Shown piece by piece: positions 1 to 7,894 of a stretch of DNA of 64,000 bases. The stretch comes from an uncultured Geobacteraceae bacterium (GTDB taxonomy: Bacteria; Desulfobacterota; Desulfuromonadia; Geobacterales; Pseudopelobacteraceae). The notes under the pieces were generated by a model that was given only the letters and a program-made list of their open reading frames with translations, was not told the DNA's origin and made no database searches. Numbering within the stretch: the first letter of the stretch is position 1; every line of letters begins with the position of its first letter. The stretch is taken from contig CAIQWT010000060.1 of NCBI GenBank assembly GCA_903875605.1, forward strand, positions 1 to 64,000, written 5' to 3'. A program made the position numbers and the translations under genes.

Positions 1-168
1 CCAGAGTTATGTGGACGCATGGCAAGTTCGTTAATAAACAATTGTTCGCCCTGAACAAAGATCTCAACTGCCATAACTCCAATTAAGGCAAGGTCGTTCG
101 CAATTGATAGCGCTAGGTGCTGCGCTTTCTCGGCAAGTTCTGAAGAGAGTTTGGGAGCTGGTGAAATG
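1..168 (-). pseudogene. purK: PurK C-proximal fragment (5-(carboxyamino)imidazole ribonucleotide synthase), foreign to the contig
   Basis: Read on the minus strand, bases 168 to 1 form one open frame with no stop. It carries a TISPAP segment, then LIGVMAVEIFV, then NELAMRPHNSG running off the left edge. These match the ATP-grasp C-terminal part of PurK, the purine enzyme that carboxylates AIR. From memory, NELAMRPHNSG with Met rather than Pro before RPH is typical of actinobacterial PurK. The N-terminal half is missing because the frame runs into cheA sequence at about 150-168. It is therefore a fragment created by a junction. Family assignment is fairly sure; the taxonomic reading is an inference. 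Confidence 0.72.
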
Positions 169-1374
169 GTGCTGGTGCAAAGCCGACTGCATCATATTAT
201 TCACGATGAACGCCTGAATATGGTGATTGCCCGTCTCAAACAGCAGACAAACGGAGATTGCCTCGACTCTGTTGCGCTACTGGATTTGGTTGAAGAGCAC
301 CGACGCGATTTGCTTGAAACAGACCATCTGTTACACAATTCTATCGGGCGACTGCAGGAAAGTGCCATCGGCCTGCGAGTGGTGCCGGTTGAAATCGTTT
401 TTAAGCGACTGCCGCGAGTTGTGCGTGATCTGGGCCGGAGTCACGGAAAGAAAATCCGCCTTGAGATGAACGGCCAGGAGGTAAGGATTGATAAGGCTAT
501 GGTGGAAATTCTCGCTGATCCACTGCTGCATATGGTTCGTAATAGCGTCGATCATGGTATTGAAGCACCGGATGCGAGAACGGCTGCCGGTAAATCAGTA
601 GAGGCCGTTATAAGGGTATCGGCAGTTCAGCGCAGTAACAGTATTGTCTTGGAAATATACGACGACGGCGCTGGCATTGATACAGACAAAGTGCTGCTTA
701 AGGCCGTAGAGCGAGGTCTGGTGACTGAGGATGCAGGTGCCGCTCTGCCGCGTGAGGAGATCCTTCGATTTGTCTTCCAACCTGGATTTTCAACAGCAGC
801 TGTTGTGACGGAAACATCTGGCCGCGGTGTCGGCATGGATGTGGTTATGACCAATGTGATGAGCATGGGAGGGACTATAGACGTTGCTTCCACGCCTGGC
901 CATGGCACTACGTTTACCCTGCGTATGCCGCTTTCTGTGGCCGTTCAAAATGTGCTGATAGTTGAAGTGTCCGGGCATACGCTGGCACTCCCCTGTCGTT
1001 ATGTAGCTGAAGTCGTGGACATTACTGCAGACGAGCTCCAGACGGTTCGCGGGGAACAGGGTGTTCTGCTGCGAGGCGCGTATCTGGCGCTGCATCGTTT
1101 GGGAGCCTTGCTCGGTTATCAGGTCCCTCCGCGTGTACGAAGTGACCGTATTGCAGTAGTGCTGAGCAACGGCCTCCAGACAATCGGCCTTGAAGTTGAC
1201 AGAGTCGTACGTCGTCAAGAGCTGTTCGTTAAGGATATTCACTCGTCGGTTGCGGCGCTCCCAGGGGTGGGCGGTGCTTCCATTCTAGGAAATGGTCGAG
1301 TAGTACTGATTCTTGATGGTGAAGACCTGTTGCGTATGGCGGCACGTTCAGCAGAGTCTGATCGACAATTATGA
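151..1374 (+). CDS. cheA: Chemotaxis histidine kinase CheA, 5'-truncated by a junction
   Basis: This is the C-terminal part of a CheA-type kinase, which autophosphorylates and passes phosphate to CheY-like regulators. Visible elements in order are GEMVLVQSRL at the start of the dimerisation helix, the N box LLHMVRNSVDHGIE, the G1 box DDGAGID, the G2 box GRGVGMDVV, a GHGTTF loop, and a CheW-like regulatory domain over about the last 140 residues. The HPt (P1) and P2 domains are absent. In-frame sequence upstream of 151 does not resemble CheA and has a TGA at 52-54, so the displayed start is not the native start. Homology begins at about base 154. No che neighbours are in the window. Confidence 0.85.
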   Translation: MGAGEMVLVQSRLHHIIHDERLNMVIARLKQQTNGDCLDSVALLDLVEEHRRDLLETDHLLHNSIGRLQESAIGLRVVPVEIVFKRLPRVVRDLGRSHGKKIRLEMNGQEVRIDKAMVEILADPLLHMVRNSVDHGIEAPDARTAAGKSVEAVIRVSAVQRSNSIVLEIYDDGAGIDTDKVLLKAVERGLVTEDAGAALPREEILRFVFQPGFSTAAVVTETSGRGVGMDVVMTNVMSMGGTIDVASTPGHGTTFTLRMPLSVAVQNVLIVEVSGHTLALPCRYVAEVVDITADELQTVRGEQGVLLRGAYLALHRLGALLGYQVPPRVRSDRIAVVLSNGLQTIGLEVDRVVRRQELFVKDIHSSVAALPGVGGASILGNGRVVLILDGEDLLRMAARSAESDRQL

Positions 1375-1573
1375 GCAACGCGGATACAGGTACTCTGTAG
1401 ACAATAGTTGCAGCGTCAATCTTGGTTGCATGATAAAAAAACATTGTATAATAGGCAGATACCCTGTCATGGCAGCAGCGCGTCAATAGAAGTTGCTTTT
1501 ATGTTTTTATACGCCTCCTTCCCGTCGCTATTGTAAGCTGCTGAAGTTGTTGTAATTAATACGATCTGGAACA

Positions 1574-1589
1574 TGGCACCTAATTTGTA
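1574..1589 (+). promoter_or_regulatory. Candidate sigma-54 promoter (-24/-12)
   Basis: TGGCAC, five bases, then TTGTA has the exact -24/-12 spacing of the RpoN consensus TGGCAC-N5-TTGCW, with one mismatch in the -12 element. It lies in the otherwise featureless 288-bp gap after cheA and about 75 bp upstream of the small membrane protein at 1663. A TATAAT-like block at 1447-1452 has no well spaced -35. RpoN dependence is an inference. Confidence 0.45.
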
Positions 1590-1662
1590 TAGCTATATAA
1601 GTACATACAGTTACTGCTGGCGAAAACAGTTTGCATTTTATCAAAAGTAAGCGAGGTGGGTT

Positions 1663-1854
1663 ATGCAGACTGTCTGGGTTGCCTTTTTTGTCGGGATGAT
1701 ATTGGGTGGTGTGATCGGAATTGTCGCGATATGTATGCGCGTAGCACCGATCCGCAGCAGTCAGGGTAATAAGTTATATGCCTGTCGGGAAGATTTTTGT
1801 TCTTTGAATAACGGCGGTATGACTACTGCCGACAGTTTTCAAGATGAGATGTAG
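1663..1854 (+). CDS. Small single-pass membrane protein
   Basis: A 63-residue protein not assigned to a family. Residues about 5-26 form one hydrophobic helix with glycine-rich spacing (GMILGGVIGIV), followed by a basic stretch (RVAPIRSS) and a polar tail with two cysteines. The start has GAGGTG a few bases upstream. It lies 29 bp ahead of the start chosen for the TPR-like protein and probably shares its transcript behind the sigma-54-like site. The hydrophobic helix with the basic residues after it suggests an inner-membrane anchor with a cytoplasmic tail. Confidence 0.55.
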   Translation: MQTVWVAFFVGMILGGVIGIVAICMRVAPIRSSQGNKLYACREDFCSLNNGGMTTADSFQDEM

Positions 1855-1883
1855 CGTGTCCGTTGACAGGGAAGGATACTAAT

Positions 1884-2225
1884 ATGCGGGATTATCGACA
1901 ACAGGTTAGACCTTTAGCGGTCTCCGATACGGATGATCTTAAGCTCTTCAGTACCGGTTTCTACGCTTTTCAGCAAAAGGACTATATCACCGCGATCAGT
2001 TACATGGACGGCCTTATGCAGAGATGTCCCGATACGGTTCTGCGAGATATGGCCCTGTTCTGGTTGTCTCAGGCCTATTTCAGTGCAGGCTTCCAAAATG
2101 AGGCAGCCCGCACTCTGGCGCAGTTTTTTCGGGAATATCCTGCTTTGGCATACATTAAAAAAGATGTTGATGAAAATCTTGTTGAGCTGGCTATTCGTTA
2201 TAACATCGAATCCGCCAATACCTGA
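1884..2225 (+). CDS. TPR-like protein (outer-membrane assembly/CpoB-type repeat), short
   Basis: A 113-residue soluble protein with two consecutive helical repeats. One spans STGFYAFQQKDYITAISYMDGLMQRCP, and the next is ALFWLSQAYFSAGFQNEAARTL. Both have the alternating A/G/Y positions of tetratricopeptide repeats, as in CpoB and BamD. No signal peptide is visible. The frame extends upstream to a TTG at 1863, but GAAGGA just ahead of the ATG at 1884 favours the later start. It ends 24 bp before the convergent pseudouridine synthase. The function is unknown; scaffolding through protein contacts is an inference from the fold. Confidence 0.6.
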   Translation: MRDYRQQVRPLAVSDTDDLKLFSTGFYAFQQKDYITAISYMDGLMQRCPDTVLRDMALFWLSQAYFSAGFQNEAARTLAQFFREYPALAYIKKDVDENLVELAIRYNIESANT

Positions 2226-2248
2226 CTGTTTGGGCTTTCAGCGGCTTT

Positions 2249-3130
2249 TTACCAGAGGAGCCCGCGCTCTGATTCATATTGCCTGATCTTGCCGGTGAGC
2301 GGATCTTTAAAGCAAAGTTTTCGTGCTACAAGTTGAAGGGGAATGCTGAAGTTATCCGGACTTTCGGCCTGTAGTTCAGGATAATAGCGGTCGTTTAATA
2401 TGCCGAACCCGAGTCCGCTCATGTGAATCCGTAATTGATGTGTTTTACCAGTAAGCGGATGCAGGACGAAACGGGCCACCTCTTCTTTTACCTCAACAAG
2501 ATGAATGACGGACCTTGCATTTACATTGCCGGATGCCGTCTTCATCCGGAACCCAGGCTCTCCCCTCTCGATTCTATCCTCTACATTCCATGAAGCCTTT
2601 TTTTGATATTGCCGACAGTGCGAGACAGCGTGATAGGTCTTTTCAACAAGGCCGTTCATGAAGAGAGAGCTATAGAGTCCTCTGCTCTTTTTGTTGACGG
2701 AAAAGAGCACAATCCCCGCCGTTTCACGATCAATACGATGCAGCGGCGCAAGGTCGTCAATTCCGGTGCTACGTCGCAAGCGGTTCAGCAGACATTCGTC
2801 TACATATTTACCACCAGGTGTCACAGGAAGAAAATGCGGTTTGCAGGCGACCAGTATATCATCATCTATAAAAAGGACTTTTTCGGCAAAAGGAATAACC
2901 TGTTCGATGCAAACTTCGCGGAAATAGAAAATTCGCATCAAGGGTGCGTAGGGAGTGTCCAGCGTTATCGGGCGCGACTTTTCATCAAGGACCTTATCGT
3001 TGGAAATGCGTTCCAGCCATGTCTCTTCAGAAATTGCGGGAAATCTTCTGCATAGGAATGCGAGGATGGACGGGTATGGCTTTTCAGTTTTAGGCATGGT
3101 GACAACAGAGGGGTGTTTCGAAATACCCAT
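2249..3130 (-). CDS. RluA-family pseudouridine synthase
   Basis: Isomerises uridine to pseudouridine in rRNA or tRNA. The 293-residue protein has the catalytic motif HRIDRETAG (Asp nucleophile) at about residue 131 and the downstream segment HPLTGKTHQLRIHMSGLGFGILNDRYY typical of RluA/RluC/RluD. There is no clear S4 domain at the N-terminus. The start is supported by GGAGGAG seven bases upstream; an internal Met at residue 12 is a less likely start. The RNA target cannot be told from sequence. It resembles the subgroup of RluA paralogues often annotated as RNA pseudouridine synthase in proteobacteria. Confidence 0.85.
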   Translation of the reverse strand: MGISKHPSVVTMPKTEKPYPSILAFLCRRFPAISEETWLERISNDKVLDEKSRPITLDTPYAPLMRIFYFREVCIEQVIPFAEKVLFIDDDILVACKPHFLPVTPGGKYVDECLLNRLRRSTGIDDLAPLHRIDRETAGIVLFSVNKKSRGLYSSLFMNGLVEKTYHAVSHCRQYQKKASWNVEDRIERGEPGFRMKTASGNVNARSVIHLVEVKEEVARFVLHPLTGKTHQLRIHMSGLGFGILNDRYYPELQAESPDNFSIPLQLVARKLCFKDPLTGKIRQYESERGLLW

Positions 3131-3196
3131 GGGAAGTCTCCTCCATAACCAATTCAGGGAAAAGGATGGCCAGGAATAACTCTCTTGAAGAAAGTC

Positions 3197-3235
3197 TTTA
3201 GCCCACCCTCCTCCTTAAAAGAAAGGTGGGCTAAA
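3197..3235. repeat. Perfect 11-bp inverted repeat (hairpin)
   Basis: TTTAGCCCACC at 3197-3207 and its exact complement GGTGGGCTAAA at 3225-3235 flank a 17-base loop in the gap between the helicase gene and the pseudouridine synthase gene, both on the minus strand. There is no T-run on either side beyond the TTTA inside the stem, so it may be a weak terminator for the helicase or an RNA stabiliser. Confidence 0.5.
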
Positions 3236-3273
3236 TGCCCTAAGCTAACGGATACCACTTATTTCATTCTTGT

Positions 3274-4614
3274 TTATTTGCCGCGCCGTGAGCTGTTAAA
3301 TACAGTTTTGGGTGCTCCGCCTGCCGCTCCAGGTCGTGTCTGCTGCGGACGTCCTGATGGCTTATTGCCGGGATGATCACTCTTAAATGGATTGATCGAT
3401 CCGCCGGATCCTTTTTTGACATCGGCCGGCTTGCGTGTCGGTCTGGGTTCGCGTGGCGGACGGGCGAATTCGGCGTCTTTTTTGGGTGCAGGTACGGTGT
3501 AGTCAAAATCTGCTAACGTGCGCCGCTCCAGCGGGGCACCAAGCTTTTTCTCAATCGTCCGCACCATAAGTGTGTCTTCGCTGCAGACCATGGTAAAGGC
3601 ATCGCCGCTTTTTGCCGCACGCCCGGTACGTCCGATGCGGTGGACGTAAGCTTCCGGGGTGTCCGGAATGTCATAATTGATAACGTGCGATATCTGGGAA
3701 ACATCAATGCCGCGGGCGGCAATGTCAGTTGCAACCAGAATCTGATATGTGCCGTCACGGAATCCGTCCAGCGCGGCCTGACGGCGATTCTGTGACAGAT
3801 TTCCCTGCAGTGAGGCCGCTTTATATTCGGCCTTCTCCAGTTGCTCACCCAATCGTTTTGCGCGATGTTTGGTTCGGGTAAAAATCAGTACCGAATCGGT
3901 ATCAGTATGCTTCAGCAGTTCCAGCAGCAGAGCTGTTTTTAGATGTTGTTCCACCGGATAAAGAGCGTGGGAAACGGTGACCGGAGGGGCAGTATTGCCT
4001 ACCTGTACAGTAACCGGGTCGCTCAGGATGTCATGAGCCAGTTTGTTGATACTGGGCGGCATAGTCGCCGAAAAAAGTAAAGTTTGGCGTTTTGCTGGGA
4101 TGTGACCAAGAATCCGGCGGATATCGGGTAGGAATCCCATGTCAAACATCTGATCGGCCTCGTCCAAAACCAGCACTTCAAGGTGTGACAGATTGATAGT
4201 GCCCTGACCGATATGGTCAAGAAGTCGCCCCGGGCAGGCTACAACAATTTCAACTCCGTTTTTGAGTGCCTGAATTTGTGGATTAACGTTGACTCCGCCG
4301 TACACGGTAACGCTTCTCAGTCGGGTCTGTTTACCCAGCGTAACGAATGACTCATGAATTTGCTCGGCAAGTTCGCGGGTAGGTGCCACAATCAAAGCAC
4401 GTACGCAACCGCGCGGTCCATCCATAAGGCGATTCAGGATCGGCAACGCAAAAGCAGCTGTCTTGCCGGTTCCGGTCTGGGCCAGCCCCATGACATCGCG
4501 ACCCAGCATGACTGTCGGTATAGCCTGCTGCTGGATGGGGGTTGGTGTGACATAGCCTGCTTCTTTTATAGATGCGGCAATGACAGTGTGAAAATTAAAC
4601 TCTTGAAACTCCAT
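3274..4614 (-). CDS. rhlE: DEAD-box RNA helicase, RhlE type
   Basis: ATP-dependent RNA unwinding in ribosome assembly or RNA turnover. Seen in order: Q motif FHTVIAASIKEAGYVTPTPIQQQ, motif I AQTGTGKTA, motif Ia APTRELAEQ, motif II DEAD, motif III SAT, then the second RecA lobe with ATDIAARGID and HRIGRTGR. The last 80 residues are a basic, proline/glycine-rich low-complexity tail, usual for RhlE. The length is 446 residues. The start is set by AAGGAG four bases upstream. A promoter and a terminator-like hairpin sit in its leader, suggesting attenuation. Confidence 0.92.
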   Translation of the reverse strand: MEFQEFNFHTVIAASIKEAGYVTPTPIQQQAIPTVMLGRDVMGLAQTGTGKTAAFALPILNRLMDGPRGCVRALIVAPTRELAEQIHESFVTLGKQTRLRSVTVYGGVNVNPQIQALKNGVEIVVACPGRLLDHIGQGTINLSHLEVLVLDEADQMFDMGFLPDIRRILGHIPAKRQTLLFSATMPPSINKLAHDILSDPVTVQVGNTAPPVTVSHALYPVEQHLKTALLLELLKHTDTDSVLIFTRTKHRAKRLGEQLEKAEYKAASLQGNLSQNRRQAALDGFRDGTYQILVATDIAARGIDVSQISHVINYDIPDTPEAYVHRIGRTGRAAKSGDAFTMVCSEDTLMVRTIEKKLGAPLERRTLADFDYTVPAPKKDAEFARPPREPRPTRKPADVKKGSGGSINPFKSDHPGNKPSGRPQQTRPGAAGGAPKTVFNSSRRGK

Positions 4615-4646
4615 GATTCTCCTTCTTTCTGGTTGTTCTGATGGTA

Positions 4647-4676
4647 CGAAAAAAGCCCCGGAAATTTCCGGGGCTT
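4647..4676 (-). terminator. Rho-independent terminator or attenuator ahead of rhlE
   Basis: On the minus strand AAGCCCCGG-AAAT-TTCCGGGGCTT forms a perfect GC-rich hairpin followed directly by a run of T. It ends the rhodanese/small membrane protein transcript. It also lies downstream of the predicted rhlE promoter at 4716-4745, so it would act inside the rhlE leader. Confidence 0.85.
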
Positions 4677-4715
4677 GCGATGACGTGCTATCCGGTACAA
4701 CAATTGTAATGTTTC

Positions 4716-4745
4716 ACCATACCAGTTTTTAAAGAGTAGTGTCAA
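4716..4745 (-). promoter_or_regulatory. Sigma-70-type promoter for rhlE
   Basis: On the minus strand TTGACA (4745-4740), 18 bp, then TATGGT (4721-4716). It lies in the 143-bp gap between the rhodanese stop and the rhlE start and predicts a leader of about 90 nt containing the hairpin at 4647-4676. Confidence 0.5.
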
Positions 4746-4757
4746 GCAGGCAATCTC

Positions 4758-5066
4758 CTACTTTTCCACAGGGAGTCCGGCACTTCGCCACCCCGCCATG
4801 TGTCTGTCCAGGAGAGTTACATTACGATAACCGTACAGGCCCAAAAGTCCCTGAGCCATCTGAGCGCGTGGTCCGTGCTCGCAGGTGATTACCAGTTCGG
4901 AGTTTTTATCCGTTGGCAACTTTGCCAGTTTAAGCAATATTTTCCAACTTGGGGCGTGAACAGCGCCAACAATGTGGCCGCTGTTAAATTCATAACCGCT
5001 GCGGACATCTACCACAACAGGTGAAAGTGCTGATTTCATACGTCGTACTAATTCCTTTGCATACAT
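4758..5066 (-). CDS. Rhodanese-like domain protein
   Basis: A 102-residue single-domain rhodanese, a sulfur carrier or persulfide-handling protein. It shows VVVDVRSGYEFNSGHIVGA (the first CH2 motif) and the active loop with Cys in ITCEHGPRAQMA, followed by LLDRHMAGWRSAGLPVEK at the C-terminus. The longer frame begins at 5168, but AAAGGAG six bases before the ATG at 5066 marks the start, giving the usual single-domain length. The active-site loop CEHGPR is six residues, as in sulfurtransferases rather than phosphatases. It follows the small membrane protein gene by 19 bp and is probably cotranscribed. The sulfur donor and acceptor are unknown. Confidence 0.85.
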   Translation of the reverse strand: MYAKELVRRMKSALSPVVVDVRSGYEFNSGHIVGAVHAPSWKILLKLAKLPTDKNSELVITCEHGPRAQMAQGLLGLYGYRNVTLLDRHMAGWRSAGLPVEK

Positions 5067-5085
5067 GATAACTCCTTTGAAATGA

Positions 5086-5298
5086 CTATCTGGCTGTAAT
5101 GCCGCGAACAACACGATAGCCAAGCAGTAAAAACGGCCAGGCGTGCCAGGCCAGGTCAAAAATATCAAGCGGTCGTCTCAGGGTACCGGCCATCAGCATC
5201 CTGATCTTTTCCACTATGTGAGGCTGGGGGAAAAACGGGGCAAATCCGAGCAGCAGAACCAGCGGGATCAAAAATTTGTACTCCAGTAAATCCTTCAT
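5086..5298 (-). CDS. Small membrane protein upstream of rhodanese
   Basis: A 70-residue protein with a hydrophobic segment at about residues 8-25 (FLIPLVLLLGFAPFF) and a second aromatic-rich one at about 46-62 (FDLAWHAWPFLLLGY). Between them is a basic amphipathic stretch (KIRMLMAGTLRRPLDIFDL). Not assigned to a family. GAGGTG precedes the ATG. It is the first gene of a two-gene unit with the rhodanese and has its own good promoter at 5326-5354. A link to sulfur chemistry is only suggested by the neighbour. Confidence 0.6.
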   Translation of the reverse strand: MKDLLEYKFLIPLVLLLGFAPFFPQPHIVEKIRMLMAGTLRRPLDIFDLAWHAWPFLLLGYRVVRGITAR

Positions 5299-5325
5299 GA
5301 CAACTCACCTCTGTTTGTGCATGAA

Positions 5326-5354
5326 AAAATAGTATTGAAGTATATGGATGTCAA
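5326..5354 (-). promoter_or_regulatory. Sigma-70-type promoter for the small membrane protein/rhodanese unit
   Basis: On the minus strand TTGACA (5354-5349), 17 bp, TATTTT (5331-5326), about 28 bp upstream of the start codon. The rest of the 173-bp gap to 5472 shows nothing else. Confidence 0.55.
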
Positions 5355-5471
5355 TATAATTGTGCGGTTCCTGCGCCAGCAATATATTGGTATCGGGAAA
5401 ATTTTTCGATCAACTTTCAAGCGGGTCAATTAATTGTCGCAGAATCAGGCCGGCCGGATTCCTCTTAAAAT

Positions 5472-6257
5472 CTATCCTTTAAACGGCTGAAGAAGAAGCT
5501 GCAGTAAACTCAACTCTTCCTGCCGGCGGTATTCTTTAAGGCCGATGGTCATCTCCAGATGCCCTTTTTCGGGTTGAGAGCGATAGGTACCACAAAGACG
5601 ATCCCACCAGGGAAGGTTGAAACCGAAATTGCTGTTGGTTTCGCGCACAAGAGTCGAATGATGGACGCGGTGCATGTCCGGTGTAACAAGGAACAGTCGC
5701 AACAGGCGGTCAAGTGAGCCTGGAAGTTTTATATTGCCATGGTTGAACATGGCGGACGCATTCAGGACAACCTCAAAAGCCAGTACCGCTTTTGCCGGAG
5801 CACCAAGAGCTATCACCGCCGCCATTTTGATCAACATCGAGATGACCATTTCCAGAGGATGGAAGCGATTGCCGCTGGTAACGTCAAGATCAAGGTCGGA
5901 GTGATGCATACGGTGCAGACGCCATAAGAGTGGAATATGATGAAACAGGAAGTGCTGAAGATAGATGATTAAATCGAGAAGAAGTAAGCTCAAAAGTATT
6001 TTGAACCAGTGTGTTATCGGCAGCATATTGAAGAGGCCCCATCCGCGCTCTTCAGCCGTCAGTGCCAGCGCTACAGGTAGGATCGGAAACAGGAATCTGA
6101 CCACTGCTGTATCAATAGCTACCAGTGCAAGATTAGTAAACCAGCGCTTTCCCTTGCCGTTATGCAGAGGTCGGCGCGGTGCGACAAGCTCCCATAGAGC
6201 AACCAGCAGAAGAACACCTGCAAAAAGGGAAAGCCGCATTAGCTGTTCATTCTGCAT
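5472..6257 (-). CDS. Sterol desaturase / fatty acid hydroxylase family membrane protein
   Basis: A di-iron membrane oxygenase-like protein of 261 residues. Four hydrophobic stretches flank the histidine clusters HFLFHH, HRMHHSD and HRVHHS, plus the NRFHPLE segment, which form the iron site in this superfamily. The lipid substrate is unknown. GGGTGACAGT lies just before the ATG. The stop of moaC is 12 bp upstream, so it is the last gene of the moaC-containing minus-strand run. An oxygen-using enzyme in a presumed anaerobe is notable, but such genes do occur in this group. Confidence 0.82.
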   Translation of the reverse strand: MQNEQLMRLSLFAGVLLLVALWELVAPRRPLHNGKGKRWFTNLALVAIDTAVVRFLFPILPVALALTAEERGWGLFNMLPITHWFKILLSLLLLDLIIYLQHFLFHHIPLLWRLHRMHHSDLDLDVTSGNRFHPLEMVISMLIKMAAVIALGAPAKAVLAFEVVLNASAMFNHGNIKLPGSLDRLLRLFLVTPDMHRVHHSTLVRETNSNFGFNLPWWDRLCGTYRSQPEKGHLEMTIGLKEYRRQEELSLLQLLLQPFKG

Positions 6258-6269
6258 ACTGTCACCCGA

Positions 6270-6758
6270 TTAGCCGGTATTTTCCATATCCCGGCGGTAA
6301 ACGCCGCTCTTGCCGCCTTCCTTGAAAAGCAGTCTTATCGTTCCGATCGTAATCGATTTATCGCTTCCCTTGCACATGTCATAAATCGTCAGAGCGGCCA
6401 GACTGGCACCGGTCATAGCCTCCATTTCCACGCCGGTGCGTTCGAAAGCCCGCACAGTACAGCGTGCCGTGATTGTTCCGGCCTGTTCATTAAAGTCAAA
6501 ATCGACTGTGACGTTATGTATTGCCAACGGATGTGAAAGGGGAATCAGATCCGATGTCCGCTTGGCCGCCATAATTCCGGCCAGACGAGCAACCCCCAGC
6601 ACGTCGCCCTTGGCAACAGAGCCGCTTTTGACCGCAGCCAGTAGTTCTGGGGAGAGCCTTACTTCGGCAGCCGCAACCGCGGTCCGCATGGTCGGTTGCT
6701 TGGCGCTGACATCGACCATAATGGCATGGCCGCTTTCGTCAAAATGATTAAAGTCCAT
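6270..6758 (-). CDS. moaC: Cyclic pyranopterin monophosphate synthase MoaC
   Basis: Second step of molybdenum cofactor biosynthesis, converting the MoaA product to cPMP. The 162-residue length is standard. Visible signatures are MVDVSAKQPTMRTAVA, GIMAAKRTSDLIPLSHPL, GVEMEAMTGASLAALTIYDMCK and KSGVYRR at the C-terminus. TAAGGAGATG precedes the ATG. moaA and other mo genes are not in the window. It lies between pilT (59 bp upstream) and the hydroxylase. Confidence 0.95.
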   Translation of the reverse strand: MDFNHFDESGHAIMVDVSAKQPTMRTAVAAAEVRLSPELLAAVKSGSVAKGDVLGVARLAGIMAAKRTSDLIPLSHPLAIHNVTVDFDFNEQAGTITARCTVRAFERTGVEMEAMTGASLAALTIYDMCKGSDKSITIGTIRLLFKEGGKSGVYRRDMENTG

Positions 6759-6817
6759 GGTTACATCTCCTTAACTGCTGTCCACGCCACTTGCAGAAGC
6801 AATTACACGAAACTAAA

Positions 6818-7879
6818 CTATGCCGGTGTCAAATACTGTTCAAACTGTTTTTTGTCGACGGCACAGCGATATGCTTCATCCGGATTGACTTTTTTAGTTT
6901 TCAGCAGATCAAGCAGGTGTTGATCCATAAGCTGCATGCCATCTTTTTTGGCAGTCTGCATGATAGAGGGGATCTGGAATGTTTTCCCTTCGCGGATCAG
7001 GTTGCCGATAGCCGGGGTGCCGAGCATGATTTCAAGCGCAGCAGCACGCCCTTTTCCGTCGGCTGTTTTCAAAAGCTGCTGGCAGATAACCCCTTTGAGT
7101 GATTCAGACAGCATGGCACGTACCTGCTCCTGCTGATCGGTCGGGAACACATCGATAATCCGGTCAACCGTCTTTGCGGCGGTGCTCGTATGCAGGGTGC
7201 CAAACACAAGATGCCCGGTTTCGGCGGCACTCATGGCGAGCTGAATAGTTGTCAGGTCGCGCATTTCTCCTACCATAATGACATCCGGGTCTTCTCGCAG
7301 TGCCGCCCGCAGTGCCGAAGCAAAACTTTCGGTATGCTCGCCTATCTGTCGCTGGTTCATAAGTGACATTTTGTTTTCATGAATAAATTCGAGAGGATCT
7401 TCAAAGGTCAGGATATGTTCCTTACGGGTTGAGTTGATCAGGTCGATCATGCCGGCAAGAGTCGTTGACTTGCCGGAGCCGGTCGGTCCTGTTACCAGAA
7501 CCAGACCTTTTTTGAAGTTTGTCATGCGTCTTACGCCTTCCGGCAGGCCAAGATCGTCAGCAGAAAGGATCTTGGAGGGTATAATACGGAAAACGGCAGC
7601 AATGCCGCGATACTGCATCATAATGTTGCCACGAAAACGGGCAAGACCTGCGACTTCATAGGCAAAGTCAAGATCTTTGGTTTCGTTGAACTGAGCCTGT
7701 TGTTTCTCACTGAGAATTTCGAACAGAATCGCTTTCAGTTCATCGTGACCAAGTGCCTTGAAATTAAGGCGAACCATTTCCCCGTGATGGCGGAAAATTG
7801 GCGGATTACCGGTGGAAAGGTGCAGGTCGGACGCTCCCTGCTCTTTCATCATGTTAAAGAGTGCATCTATGCGTGCCAT
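6818..7879 (-). CDS. pilT: Type IV pilus retraction ATPase PilT
   Basis: A cytoplasmic hexameric motor that depolymerises type IV pili. The 353-residue protein has the N-terminal PAS-like part (DLHLSTGNPPIFRHHGEMV), Walker A GPTGSGKST at residues 131-139, the Asp box ITFEDPLEFIH, Walker B VIMVGEMRDLTTI, and the His box GHLVFGTLHTSTAAKTVDRIID. The AIRNLIREGK-type helix near the C-terminus appears as AIGNLIREGKTFQI. All catalytic residues look intact. It follows the degenerate PilB-like gene by 15 bp, so the two are almost certainly cotranscribed. Confidence 0.95.
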   Translation of the reverse strand: MARIDALFNMMKEQGASDLHLSTGNPPIFRHHGEMVRLNFKALGHDELKAILFEILSEKQQAQFNETKDLDFAYEVAGLARFRGNIMMQYRGIAAVFRIIPSKILSADDLGLPEGVRRMTNFKKGLVLVTGPTGSGKSTTLAGMIDLINSTRKEHILTFEDPLEFIHENKMSLMNQRQIGEHTESFASALRAALREDPDVIMVGEMRDLTTIQLAMSAAETGHLVFGTLHTSTAAKTVDRIIDVFPTDQQEQVRAMLSESLKGVICQQLLKTADGKGRAAALEIMLGTPAIGNLIREGKTFQIPSIMQTAKKDGMQLMDQHLLDLLKTKKVNPDEAYRCAVDKKQFEQYLTPA

Positions 7880-7894
7880 GAGATTCCTCCTCTC

